Shown: positions 13,176-24,462, numbered from the stretch's first letter. The stretch is 64,000 nt of DNA from Merluccius polli (GCA_030340625.1 JAOPHQ010003127.1:415501-479500), one strand, 5' to 3'. Numbers and translations are program-made. The notes: a model not told the origin generated them from the letters alone.

Positions 13176-13751
13176 GTAGGTGATGGTCACTCTGTAGCCT
13201 GCACCAGGCCAACCCACATTTGGGGTTTTATTAAACAGCTGATTCATTTACTCAGCTGTTTACTATTTGCAAATGTGTGCATAGTATGTAGGGGTAGGGC
13301 TCTGTTGCACCTAGGGCAAGCCAAATTACTTTTTGGGGAAATCATAAATGTATTTGTGAATAAAAAGGTCATTGTTATTAAGCCTCCACCAAAATTTGAA
13401 TGAAAAAAAAAGATATAGTAAGATAAAATACTGCTCAACTAAATGGGCGTGGCACTGATTATGTATCATTAGAAGCCTGGTGTCTAGAAATGAAGGAAGT
13501 ATTCAGGTCATACTTCATCTCCTTTCTTTCCGTGTATGAGTGTGAATGTGCATAGGGGTGTGTGTGCATGCGTGTGGGATTATGTGTCCAGTACACTTTG
13601 GCAGATTGCAGACGTGTTTTCCTTCAGGGTTTAAGAGAAGATAGGGGGGGGGGGACAGTGATTCTGTGGGCTGCTTGACATTCTGTGATAGTATCTGTCT
13701 GGTAGAGCCCAACATTGAGATAAATATACATCCGCCATGATGTGCGTGCGT

Positions 13752-13792
<41 letters not shown>

Positions 13793-13906
13793 AACATATA
13801 TGCACACTTCATATTGATGCCCTGCAGTATCTGTTTTTTTGCTCTCACTCTGTTTTTCTTTTTTTTTCTGTTCAACCAACTGCCCAGATGCTGTTGAATG
13901 GGCAAC

Positions 13907-13949
<43 letters not shown>

Positions 13950-15335
13950 GTCTCTCTGAGTTCATCTCCAGGGTCATTTTTGTCCTTTATAAGGTCATTT
14001 TGCAGCCTTTTGAAAGTCATCACCTGACTATAACACAAATGTATAATCATAGCTTTCATCTGTATAAACATAAAATAGGAAAGTCAAAAAAGCAATGTTT
14101 AAGATCCAGTGTACAAGACGATGACACTGCTAAAATACATTTAAATGGTGTACTGTTGAAATGGGCTGTATTTTACATGCCTTCAGTAGGCTATAGAATA
14201 TGACTAAATACTAAATATGTTGAAAGCACCTGGCTTGATCCGAGCACTTTGCACAAGTGAAGAATTGATGATAAAAGAGAGAGTAAATGGATGGAATATG
14301 TTAATAATGATACTTTGCTCACAGAACGTTAAAGATTTAGCTAATTTAATTGGCCCTTAAAGCGATTGTCAGATACTATGCTACCAATCAATCCATGTAT
14401 CCTGATATACAGGCTGACATCCACCTCCCATCATACATCTGTGTCTCTACTTGTCTGCTCAACCAACCAACCATGTTCCCTCTGTCTCTTTCTGTTTAAC
14501 TCTATCCCACCCATCTATAATGAACATGCAGCCGTAGCTCTACCCAGCCTGTGAAGTTTAACCCAGTTCCTCATTATCCTTCCATCTTTCCCGCCATTAA
14601 TTTTAAAGGTCAAGTGTGTGTGTGTGCGTGTGCGTGTTTTTTTTTTGGGGGGGGGGGCTAGTGTAATTCCATCACTATGCAAAAAAGGGTCACTTAATTA
14701 TGATCCTACTAATTACATTTTTCTCTTGTTTTTTTGCCTAAACTCTGCAAGATGAATCAACAACATGCAGTTGTTGCGCTGTGCAGAGCAGAACAACTGT
14801 TTTGTGCTCCAGCGTCTTCTCTATGTAAATACGGCCCCCAGGCTCAGGACGTCTTGTGGAGTCTTAGTAATACTTGGCTGAGCTCTGTGTTGCAACGTCT
14901 GGCTGTTTGCATGGGGGACTTGTTTTTCCACTTGCTTGTGTTTCTGTGCTAACCTGCTTGATGTATGTGTGTAGGAGTGGATGTTGACCTGGAGAACACT
15001 CTGAAGACCAAAGGAACCTCCACCTTTTCTCTTGGCTTCTTTTGTACTTATGTTTAGGTATCTAGACATTTTTAGCGGTACGATACTAACACACATCATA
15101 ATGGGACAGAGAAAACACTGTCACTCGCATAGCAGGCCAGGGTGTGATTTCACCTTTCAGTTGGATCGAGATTTGTTTGATAACATGGGCCTAGACTTTC
15201 CTCTTCAGGAACTTTGGTTATGAAAGAAAGTGTACTGATCTCTCTCACACAAAACACACAATCTAAATCTGGTGGTTTTCCTTTCCTTTCTTTCTTTGTA
15301 CCTAAAACTGTAATCAGATCAAACCAAACTGCAGG
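13176..15335. other. intron 1, first part
   Basis: A (GT)n run at about 13755-13788 is followed by sequence copied from near 11135-11190. A (CT)n run lies at about 13909-13942. There are poly-G runs near 13647-13656 and 14647-14657. A sequence near 14975-15055 looks at first like an exon but ends in a stop codon. I see no supported exon. Confidence 0.6.
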
Positions 15336-15412
15336 AGACTAATAGCTGACAGATGGCTATGGCATTTCTATCAAATCCCACTCAAATAGCCAATAGCTTA
15401 GCTACAGCACCT
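15336..15412 (-). mobile_element. right-end fragment of the TTAA MITE family
   Basis: The sequence AGCTTAGCTACAGCACCT followed by TAA, together with about 55 bp before it, resembles the right end of the copy at 6998-7317. The left end is missing. Confidence 0.45.
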
Positions 15413-15977
15413 TAAATAGAACACCTAATATGGAAAGACTGGACCACTCCGTAGTTGTTAAAGGCTGTGTATGTCAGGCCTAATTATAAGCTATAAGCAT
15501 TCTCATTATGGTAATGAAAGCTCTAAAAATTCACCGTCCTCACTGCAGCCAGAAAGGACTTGATGCTGTGAAGAATCACTTCAATTGCTAATGACCTCAC
15601 CACTGACCTCATCTGTTTAAAGCGCCTCTTCAATGTAATGTCTGGCTGGATAATAAACACCCGCCCCACCCGGAGCAGACCCCTGAGACCGTGATGGATG
15701 CTCCCAATCAGATGCCCACTCATTATTTCATGCCCGTCATTAGTTCTTGCTGACATTTAAGTGATTTGTGACCACTTCAACCTGCTTCAGGGCTTAGAAG
15801 AACACCTGCAACAACCCAGTACATCATGGTATGTTGCATTGGATTGTGCACGCGTTGTCAAAAATTTGGAAATCAAGCATTGAGAATCAGTAAATCTGCC
15901 AAATGATCTGCCAATCTTCCCTATTGCTTCTGACCATACTGTGATTTATTCATAGACACAGAAAAATGGGGAAAAAA

Positions 15978-16300
15978 TGGGGCGGCAGTAGCTCCGTCCG
16001 TAGAGACTTGGCTTGGGACGCCGGTTCAAGTCCAGCAGGGACCACAGGACGGAGTGTGGACTGGTGGCTGGAGAGGTGTCAGTTCACCTCCCGGGTGCTG
16101 CTGCCGAGTTGCCCTTGAGTAAGGCCCTTAACCCCAAACCGCTCCAGTGGAGCTGCTCAGTGGCTGGCAGTAAAGTCTGTGGTTGTACTGGGCAGCTTCC
16201 AGGTGTGAGTGTGAGCGTGAATGTGATCTTTATGAGTGATGGATAGATAAGATGGCAGATGGTTGAATAACACTTTCTTATATGGCCCGGGTAAATACTT
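15978..16300 (+). mobile_element. tRNA-derived SINE
   Basis: The head has an A-box-like TAGCTCCGTCCGTAGAG and, about 30 bp on, a B-box GGTTCAAGTCC, the internal RNA polymerase III promoter pair. The body contains TTGCCCTTGAGTAAGGCCCT, a block that I know from several teleost SINE families. No clean poly-A tail or target duplication is visible. It lies in the same orientation as the host gene within intron 1. Confidence 0.75.
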
Positions 16301-16429
16301 GATTCTGATTGCCTGGAGAGGTGTGCATCATTTTTCAATAACATGCACGACCATGATTCAAGCAGCCTTATCATCGATCTAAAAATTAATGCTCTAAACA
16401 AAACGTTAATAACTGTCAACCTTGACCGG

Positions 16430-16640
16430 ACTCGGATGGGACTATGTTTAGAAAGCTTCCCCGTTGCCATGTTGTTACTAAGATCGTCTCTATTTACTGG
16501 AGTAATAAGGTAACGTTGCCAGGTCATTACTAAGATCGTCTCTATTTACTGGAGTAATAAGGTAACATCTGCATTCCATATGAATCTCATGTTAACTAAC
16601 ATTAGGCGTTAGTCAGACCCATATATTTCTCTGGTCATTT
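16430..16640. repeat. left copy of a direct repeat flanking the hAT/28S element
   Basis: The blocks GTTGCCAGGTCATTAC and TCTCTATTTACTGGAGTA, together with TTAGTCAGACCCATATAT, recur in the same order and orientation at about 19247-19405. Within this copy a 60-bp segment is itself repeated (16480-16566). Confidence 0.75.
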
Positions 16641-16828
16641 GCCGTTTGTTAACAGGCACACAAAAAGTAGTGCAAGCTAAAAGTTGTACTTTTGAGACAG
16701 AATTACCCTAAAATATGAATCAACACCCTTATATTTTTAACAATTCACAAGTGGCCATGGTATAAGTGGGATAATCCACGACGAGGTGTACAAGTATCGA
16801 AAAATAATGCACAACGCAGGGGTTAAGA

Positions 16829-16855
16829 ACCCCCCCCCCCCCCCCCCCCCCCCCC
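16829..16855. repeat. poly-C tract
   Basis: A run of about 27 C lies just before the target site of the hAT element. It is probably unstable in length and hard to sequence. Confidence 0.9.
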
Positions 16856-17114
16856 GACGCAAAGCGTATGAGTTAACCTGTTAACTTATGACAGTGATTC
16901 CCGAAGTGTGGAGGAAAAATGTAATGGCGGTCTGGTGTAATATTACACAATTACAGTGCCGTTTTTTAAGTGGGATTTTTCCATACAATAAAAAAACATG
17001 AACAGTAAACATTTCCTTTGTAATCCCTTTTATTTTAAATAAAAAAAACTATAGTTTCTTAGTTTTTGATAGAAACGTAGAAGACAGCTGCTGTCTTCTT
17101 CTTCTTCTTTTCCT

Positions 17115-17560
17115 CCGCGGCGGTGCCCCGCGACCAGCTCTGGGTCGGCTTGGAAGGGTTCGGGGGCGAAGGTGGCCGGCGGCTTCGGCCTCTGGCTTTA
17201 CAGCGCCCCCCCGCTCCGACCTCGCCGCTTCCCGGGGCCGTGGACGCAGTATCTCGCTGCGCCTTCCTCCCCCCTCACGGGGGTCGGGGACGGGGCCCCC
17301 TCGCCCCCGGCGCGACTGTCGACCGGGACGGACTGTCCTCAGTGCGTTCCAACCGCGTCGCGTCGTTCAGGGCGGGGATCCGGCTCACGTACAACTGGCG
17401 CAAGGGGTCGGCGGTGATGTCGGCTACCCACCCGACCCGTCTTGAAACACGGACCAAGGAGTCTAACGCACGCGCGAGTCAGAGGGTCCTACGAAACCCC
17501 GCGGCGCAATGAAAGTGAAGGCCGGCGAGCGCCGGCCGAGGTGGGATCCCGGCCCCCGGT
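17115..17560 (+). pseudogene. 28S rRNA gene fragment (D2 region and following core)
   Basis: Recognisable conserved 28S stretches include TACAACTGGCGCAAGGGGTC, CCCGTCTTGAAACACGGACC, AAGGAGTCTAACGCACGCG, GCGGCGCAATGAAAGTGAAG and GGCCGAGGTGGGATCCCGG. They are in the order found in vertebrate 28S after the GC-rich D2 expansion. The fragment is about 450 nt of a gene of several kilobases. Both edges are abrupt against AT-rich DNA. It carries a few departures from the usual core, so it is most likely a dispersed pseudogene, not a working rRNA unit. Confidence 0.85.
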
Positions 17561-18165
17561 TTATCTGTTTCGGAGCCTATTCTCTTAATGTTGCGGATCG
17601 TTTGTAACTTCATTGCAATTTAATTCAATATACTGTCGTATTTTCCATAACCGTTGTGCTATAATGATGCTAGGTCCACGGTCATTTAATAAGCCTATTG
17701 CTGCAATTTTTCTTTTACGCGGCTGAAAATAATCGTAGGCCTACTTTCTGTCACTGAGCCGTGTCTGTCACTCATCCTCTTAAAGGTGCGCTATGCAACT
17801 CGGTTATTCCTCCGCTGTTTCTGGGTTTTCGCCGGAATTGGGCTCGCATTTCTCACTATAGAGCTCCCCCTGCAGCTTCGGAATAGGCCTACAACACTGT
17901 CGTAAAAACTCATTGACAACGCCCCCCACCCCCCACTTCGATAAATAAATAGTAATACACAACGAGAACCTGGATTCGGACCGCAAACATACATGTGTGG
18001 TAGCAAGTCACTGCTAGGATAAACCCTCACTAGCTAGCAAGCTAGCCATGAAGCAACCAAGCTAAACACATACAGGGCTCACAATAAAACGGTCGAGCAA
18101 AACACATTGTTCAACAGACTCTCAAACCACATTACAAAAACGAAGTTCACCCAAGGGTATGCTAC

Positions 18166-18636
18166 TTACAATTTCAGCAGCAAGACAGCCAAGTCGGCAT
18201 CCGTTTTGCATTCTTCCGAGTCTCTCAGTTGACGCCATTCCGCATAAGCTCGCCCTATGTTCACTCGTGTCTGGTTTCTTTGTTTATCATAATCCTTTCT
18301 CTTATTCTTCGATTCCTCCGACCTTCCCCTCTTGGGTCTTGATGGATCCATAGTGGATTTGTCGATTGATCCAGAATTGCCTTGCAACGGACTCTTTATA
18401 TTCAGCCGGACCCATGTTTGGCACCCCCGCCCAGGTCTACCGTAAAGCAGTGAAACTACAATCTGACTACATTTTCGAGGCGCGATTGGATACTTCCGCT
18501 GCGTCACATCCGTAAGTGGCCGGGACGGCCACATGAAGTTGCATGTTCTGTTTTTCCGCAGGGACCCAACAGGGGGAGATGAAACACCCACCAAACAACC
18601 CAGAAAGTGTTGTAGAACGATCAGAACGACTCTCAA
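18166..18636 (-). CDS. transposon-borne open frame, unknown function
   Basis: A 156-codon minus-strand frame whose C-terminal half has a basic segment (KRGRSEESKNKRKDYDKQR) followed by VNIGRAYAEWRQLRD and TDADLAVLLL. From memory this pattern, a basic stretch followed by an INIG..F..WR.L. motif and a D-A-E-L-A-type helix, is common in uncharacterised teleost proteins and often linked to repeats. It starts inside the hAT element at 16892-18918. Whether it is expressed is unknown. It could be the first exon of a transposon gene. Confidence 0.4.
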   Translation of the reverse strand: MRVVLIVLQHFLGCLVGVSSPPVGSLRKNRTCNFMWPSRPLTDVTQRKYPIAPRKCSQIVVSLLYGRPGRGCQTWVRLNIKSPLQGNSGSIDKSTMDPSRPKRGRSEESKNKRKDYDKQRNQTRVNIGRAYAEWRQLRDSEECKTDADLAVLLLKL

Positions 18637-18926
18637 CCTGCATGGTTAAGGTTATTTTTGATAAACGAGTTGCATAGTGCTTCTGGAAGCTGGAAGCTTG
18701 TGCGTAGCTTTGTTGCATTATATTGAAACTTTGTTGATGTTGTTATTGTCATGCGTGTTCTGGTTATTTGCGCATGATTAAACATGTCTTTATATGGCGA
18801 TAAAACAAAGCTTTGTTGCGTTGTATTTGTTGTTTTCTTTTAAGTGGGGATTGGGGGTGCGCCAACCCGGTTGGGATGTAGAAGGGGGTGCGCAGGAAAA
18901 AATGTTTGGGAACCGCTGACTTATGA

Positions 18927-20221
18927 CATATTAGCAGTTAACAAGACAACTAAAATAACCTGTTAACTCTTAACATGAGTTAGTTAACAACCAGCAGTTA
19001 ACAAAACATAAAAAATCATCCTTGAAAGTTATGTTACTTCTCTGTCATTGGCATCCTCACATCTGTTGTTCCACTGACACGGTGATACTAGTTTAAAAAT
19101 GCATGTGAAATTTGCAGACGCAGTTGCTAAACGTGAAAAATATATATTTTATATTTTAAGATTAAGCATTTTGTGTATATATATATATCTACATATGTAT
19201 TAATGTTTAGTTTCGGTAACCCTTAAGTAGTCTGGCTGATGGTACTCAGATGGGACTACATTTAAAAAGCTTTTCCGTTGCCAGGTCATTACGAAGATCT
19301 TCTCTATTTACTGGAGTAGCTAGGTGACATTCGTTCTATTTGAATTATGAATTAATTGTGGTGCTTGACTGATTGCTTTCCAGGGATTAGTCAGACCCAT
19401 ATATTCTCAGGCAACCAACACCAGACCCAAATCATCAAACTTTTTTGAAAAGTGGGCAGGGATTCAGTAGCTTGAACCAGTCAAGTACCAAGAAAGGCAA
19501 ACATTTGCCTTGATCAGAGGATCAGGTTTATCTTTCGTCTTCCACAATAAAAGTCACTATATTTGGATTTGGGTCAGTGTGGGGATGGTTTTGTTTATTT
19601 CCTTTTGTGCCATCATTATTTTCATCCACCTAGGCTAATTGTGCTCAAATGGTCTGTCTGTGAGGTCATAGGTTGCAGTTGTTTTGTTGCTTTATAATCT
19701 GCATCTTGGCTAATGATGTGCTTTTCCTGTCCTAAGCCAAGGGACCTTACACCCCCTACTTCAATCAAAGTAATCCCGCCTCTATAGGGAGCAATTGTCT
19801 CTCTGGTTTCACTCTCCATCCTTCCTCCTCTGCTAGTACACACACACACACACACAGGCATGTGCGTTGAGAGCAGATGCAAGAAAAAATAGACATGCAT
19901 GTATTTTCAATAATTATTTAGTTTACATCGAACATGATGTGGGGAAAGAAATTGTTTGAGAGTTTGCCTTCATTTGAGCACAACATTCTGATTGCCATCT
20001 CTCACCATGTTCATCTTCATATGCTCATCCTGACCTAGGGTCAAACAAAATCAATGTAAATCAATTCTGTGAGTTCACAGTAAACAACAATTAGAAGTAG
20101 TAGTAATACTATTATTTTGTCTTTTATTAGTAGTAGTAGAAATTGCTGTTACTATTCGTCTCTGTGACATTTTTTGGTTTTAACAACACTACTTCTCTGT
20201 CCCTGTCACTCTTCCATGCAG
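18927..20221. other. intron 1, last part
   Basis: It holds the right copy of the direct repeat (about 19247-19405), a short TA run near 19175-19190 and a short CA run near 19839-19857. The tract CTTCTCTGTCCCTGTCACTC and ATGCAG at 20216-20221 form the acceptor of exon 2. Confidence 0.6.
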
Positions 20222-21399
20222 ACACACAAACACCAGTGAAATCAGAGGCGGTGGACAAAGCGGACACAAAGGAAAAGAAGATGGAGGACAATGTGGAGTG
20301 GCTAGACGAATCTGTCAACCTGGACAAAGAGGAACAAAAGAGTGAGAAGGTTGAGAAGGCGAGTGTGGAGATAACGACCAATGTGGACAAACAGGAGGAG
20401 GAAAAACAAAACGAGCCGGAAACAATAAATGAAAAAGAGCTGAAGAAAAAGTCGGAGCCAGCGAAAGAGAAGGAGACAGAAAAGGAGAAACAGACAGAGA
20501 AGGTAGGGTCACCAGTGAAGGTAGCATCTGGAAAGATGGAGGATGGGGTGGAGCAAACACCGGACAAGTCTCAGCTGGTTGACATAAGAGCCAAAGTGGT
20601 GGAAAATGTGGAGAAAGCAGTGAAAGACAAAACTGAGAAGATGATAAAAGTGAGCAAAGCAGATGAAGACCAGGAGACCATCATCATAGAGGAGACCAAG
20701 CCTGTCGAGAAGGTGGAAACAGTCAAGGTCACTGAAGTAACAGAAAAAACGGAAATGGGAGATGCCAAAGAAACAAAGGTCTCTAAAGCCGAGCAGAGCC
20801 CAGAGAAACAGCAGACACCAGTCATGCTGGACACTGGCTTTGATATGCCTGAGAAGCATATCAACACAAGCATGGAGGAGAACAAGGTGGAAAAGGCCAG
20901 GGTAGAAGTAACCATGGAGGAGAACAAGGTGGAAAAGTCTAGGGTCGAAGTAACCATGGAGGAGAACAAGGTGGAAAAGTCTAAGGTAGAAGTAACCATG
21001 GAGGAGAACAAGGTGGAAAAGTCCAAGGTAGAAGTAACCTTGGGGGAGGACACTAAGGTGGAGGAGTCCAAGGTAGAAGTAACCTTGGTGGAGAACATTA
21101 AGGTGAAGGAGTCCAAAGTGCAGGTGCCTGCCGTCTCCATTGTTGACAAAGTGGAAAAGACGGATGACGAAGAGGTGGCCGACAAACTACATGAAAAGGT
21201 AGAACCAGAACGCCAGGAGGAAGAGAAGCCGGTCGTCAAAGAGGAGGTGAAAAAGATGGCAGAGAAGAAGGAGGTGAAGAAAGGGGAGAAGGAGAAGTCT
21301 GGGAAAATTGACACAGTGACCAAGAAGCCTGCAGCCAAGCCCTCCACTGGAAGCTTGGCCCTGGGGAAAGACCCATCTACTTCTGAGAAGAAGACAAAG
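20222..21399 (+). CDS. map4: MAP4-like exon 2: Lys/Glu-rich projection region
   Basis: This exon covers residues 481-873. The first codon is split: G from exon 1 plus AC gives Asp. The sequence is highly charged (Lys, Glu, Val, Thr) with no predicted globular fold, as expected for the projection arm. Residues 698-783 form six tandem repeats: four of 14 residues (MEENKVEKSKVEVT and variants) at 20872-21039, then two of 15 residues at 21040-21129. Mammalian MAP4 also has 14-residue projection repeats, though with different residues. The tail is very basic and ends KKTK at AAAG|GTAGGT, phase 0. A long antisense frame across this exon follows from its composition. Confidence 0.88.
20872..21129 (+). 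repeat. coding minisatellite, 42-45 bp unit
   Basis: Units start at 20872, 20914, 20956, 20998 (42 bp each), 21040 and 21085 (45 bp each). The first four are nearly identical at DNA level, and the last two have diverged and gained a codon. All lengths are multiples of three, so copy number can change without breaking the frame. Confidence 0.95.
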
Positions 21400-22198
21400 G
21401 TAGGTGATCCAGAAAATGTCTCTACAGTCATTCTGCATTTGCTGTGATATGCAAAGTAGATACATTCAAAAGCATGGAGTCAGTGAAGGATTATGTTGCG
21501 ATATCAATACTATTGCATGCAGAAAGCCTGGGTTGCACATTATTAATACATTATTTAGAATGAAGTTTGCTTTGGTGGCATCATCTACAGTTTCAACCAA
21601 GGTACACATATACTATATACATACTCATACCCTGATTTCACATTTTCATTACCACCAAGGTAGGTGTATGGTCACTCATTTCCATGCTGTTATGCTATTT
21701 TTTCTGCTTCATTATGCTTAATGGACTGAATCCACTTTTTGGCAGTTTTTTCTGCCTGGAAGGACATAAAACTGAAAACCAGGGTTCTTCGCTTTGTTGT
21801 TCGTACAACCAACCACACAAGAGCTTTTAGGCATTTTTACAGTTTAATTTATTTCAAAGTTAATAATTCAGTGACTGGTATGGAGAGCAACGGTTTGTTT
21901 TCCCCTATTGTGGGGGCGTGGCCTATGCTCGGCCTGTCTCTACACCTTCTTAAGAATAATTCATTAGCATTACAACGTATCTCTACCCCGTTGCTTAACT
22001 GTGCCTTTCATGGTACCCTTTGCATTATTTTGTGTTTGTATGATTTTGTGTTGCTTGCACTATTTGACCAGGTTGCCATTATGTTTTTTTTTCTCCATTA
22101 TCTTTTTTTTCTTTTGTTTTCTCTTGCTTTCCTTCATTCTTTCCTCATCCATCCTTCCTTCCATCCTCTCCATTGTGCGCCCTCGCTAATTCTGTGAG
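21400..22198. other. intron 2
   Basis: About 0.8 kb. The last 120 bp are strongly pyrimidine-rich, a good acceptor context. No other exon is visible. Confidence 0.7.
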
Positions 22199-22204
22199 GC
22201 GCAG

Positions 22205-22465
22205 CCTTCTACCGGGGCAACCAAACTCATCACTGCTACCAAAGTGCGGCCAAGCTCCGCAGCCACCGCCCCTACTAGGCGCCCTGCCCCTTCCAGCACC
22301 ACCACCTCCACCAACATCTCAGCCACACTTGCCAAAAAGACACCAGCGGCCAAGCCGACTTCCGCGCCGGCCGCTGGTCCCAAGAGGCCCTCCACCATCT
22401 CCACTAGCCGCCCCTCTTCCTCAGTCACTAGCTCCAGTACCACCACACGGGATGTCAAGCCCAAG
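22205..22465 (+). CDS. map4: MAP4-like exon 3: Ser/Thr/Pro/Ala-rich basic region
   Basis: This exon covers residues 874-960, in phase 0 at both ends. It is Ser/Thr/Pro/Ala-rich with scattered Lys and Arg (for example KKTPAAKPTSAP and TTTRDVKPK). This resembles the Pro-rich basic segment that precedes the tubulin-binding repeats in MAP4. The acceptor used here is GCGCAG|CC. A second AG six bases upstream (TGTGAG|GC at 22197-22198) is also in frame and would add Ala-Gln. The donor is CCCAAG|GTAAGC. Confidence 0.85.
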
Positions 22466-22783
22466 GTAAGCCCAGGGCCTACAGCTTATTAAGGGCCAAT
22501 AAGGTTGGCCACTCCTCCTGTAAGAAACATGCATCAGAAATGACATGTAAGGCCAACAAGAGTGTAGTAATAGTTCTTTTTGGATTTGTTTGTTTTACTT
22601 TTAATAGGACAGTAATTTAAACATTTACTCATTCTCTCAGTGTGTAAGGATACCACCGGTTTGTCCGGGACTTTCCCGGTTGCAAGCTGGGTGTCCCGAG
22701 TCCCGACAAATATCTGTAAAACACTAAAATATCCCCCTTTTCAGCATTCACTACCAAATTGTCTCGGTTTTCACCACAATTAA

Positions 22784-22828
<45 letters not shown>

Positions 22829-23105
22829 TAGAAAATTCCCTCGGGGGAAATTTTGAAAGGGCCACCGGATTGTGTACATTATGATGAGATTCTTCAGAGA
22901 TTTCAAACAATTAATACTAGTAACATGATATTATATACAAGGAGCACACCTACAACAAACATTCCTTCTTTAAGTATTTATTTATACAGCAACCTATGCC
23001 CTTTCAACCTCAATATTGTGTGGGAGAAAAAAATTATGAAATGGGTTGCAGGCAGAGTAGAGTTAAGCGAGAGGGCAGTGATGATCTTCCATGTTGTCTG
23101 CAAAT

Positions 23106-23136
<31 letters not shown>

Positions 23137-23205
23137 ACATCTGTAAGACACCAACATGAATCAAGTCAAGTTAAAGTCAAAGATACAGTACAGTCAAGAT
23201 ACAGT
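22466..23205. other. intron 3, first part
   Basis: An (AAT)n run lies at about 22785-22827, followed by GAAAATTCCCTCGGGGGAAA, a small inverted repeat. A (CA)n run lies at about 23105-23132. No exon is visible. Confidence 0.6.
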
Positions 23206-23213
23206 ACAGTTTT

Positions 23214-23681
23214 ATGGAGGACTAAAAGTGCCAAAATTAAATAAATACACCATTAAATAATTACTTAAATGTGTCATTAATTCATTAAAATACCGATTAA
23301 TTTTATTTAAAAACAACAACATATATAATCATTTCACTACTTAATTATTTGATTTGCCTTGACTTGATGCGCAGGGTAACCAATCAGGCATTAGGATCCG
23401 CCTACCAACTTTGATGGGCGAGTTTGACAGTTTGACAATTCATGAAGCACTGCAACACAGGATCATGAAATGTAAATCATGAAATGTAAATGTAAATTAA
23501 TTAAATAGTGAAATGATTATATATGTTTGTTTGGGTTTTTTTACATAAAATGAATCAGTCTTTTAATTAATTAATGACACATTTAAGTATTTAATTCCAA
23601 TTGTAATTCATTAATGACACATTTAAGTCATTATTTAATGGTGTATTTATTTATTTAATTTTGGCACTTTTAAACCTCCAT
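23214..23681. mobile_element. hAT-type MITE with about 70-bp inverted ends
   Basis: The ends start ATGGAGGACTAAAAGTGCC and finish in the inverted form CCTCCAT, with inversion extending about 70 bp. The 8-mer ACAGTTTT flanks it at 23206-23213 and 23682-23689. The body is AT-rich and non-coding. Confidence 0.8.
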
Positions 23682-24142
23682 ACAGTTTTGTAATCATGGG
23701 TAAATGTCTCTTACTTTTCTTCTGCTGACTTGCTGTCTTGAGATCTGTTGTCATCCTCCCTAAAATATTTAACACATTGTTCAGTAAAAGTTATCAAAGT
23801 GTTTAAGCATTTATTCACAGAGATACACAGGACACTGGCGTGAAGTGTAGCGGGGCAGCGACAGCGCGCGCCTGCCGCCGTCGGTGTGGGGGTTGTACAT
23901 AGAAAATAATAGGGGCGGCTGTTTTGACGCGAGCCGTTCGGCGGCGGTGTGTTTAGGACTTAAGGCTTGAAGGCGGCGGAAAACAGATTAGGAGTCATCG
24001 CAAAGCAAATACGGCTACATATTGGAGCGGTACCAAGAGCATTATCCATCGCCGGAGCAAGCCATTGCAATGGAAAAGGAGTACCCACACGAGAAGGATT
24101 AAATGACAAAAGGTATATATGACTAATAAGACCCAATCAATT

Positions 24143-24462
24143 TGATAAATACAGCGTGTCCTCCCGTGTTTCAGCCGATATACAGCGGGGCTATTGGAAA
24201 AAAAACAACAATGCGTGTGTGTGTGTGTACGGTGGGTTTTAACACACCACTGTGGACCTGTAGCATATTTGCTGACTGGTGTAAAAGTATATAAACAAAT
24301 GATCCATTTGAGATTAAAAACCTAGTAGTGTGGATATAGCCTAAGCACGGCGACCACGCTTTGATAAATACAGCGTGTCCTCCCGTGTTTCAGTTGAGTC
24401 ATATACTGCGGGGCTATTGGAAAAAAAAGGCGTGTGTGTGCGTGTGTACGGCGGGTTTTAAC
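24143..24462. repeat. tandem duplication of about 220 bp
   Basis: The stretch beginning TTGATAAATACAGCGTGTCC at about 24140 is repeated from 24362. The first copy reads on through GGGTTTTAACACACC. In the second copy this site is split by the hAT element at 24463-25110, and sequence matching the first copy resumes at 25111. Confidence 0.85.

Larger units (their letters stand above)
16892..18918. mobile_element. 2-kb hAT element containing a 28S rRNA fragment
   Basis: The ends CAGTGATTCCCGAA (left) and TTTGGGAACCGCTG (right) are inverted. They are flanked by the identical 8-mer ACTTATGA at 16884-16891 and 18919-18926. No hAT transposase was found inside. The body holds a GC-rich segment of 28S rRNA (about 17115-17560) and a unit starting at a TTAA (17780-17783) with a minus-strand open frame at 18166-18636. 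Confidence 0.85.

Noticed and set aside
14975..15055. Possible extra exon (acceptor-like TGTGTGTAG, then VDVDLENTLKTKG-like reading, donor-like GTATCT)
   Set aside because: In the phase needed from exon 1 it runs into TAG just before the donor, and there is no similarity to MAP4.
17123..17512. 129-codon Arg/Pro-rich frame
   Set aside because: It overlaps the 28S rRNA fragment. The conservation belongs to the RNA, not to a protein.
20571..21431. 286-codon antisense frame rich in Ser, Phe and Thr
   Set aside because: It is the complement of exon 2. The Lys/Glu codons read in reverse as Phe/Ser codons, and it has no domain or splice support.
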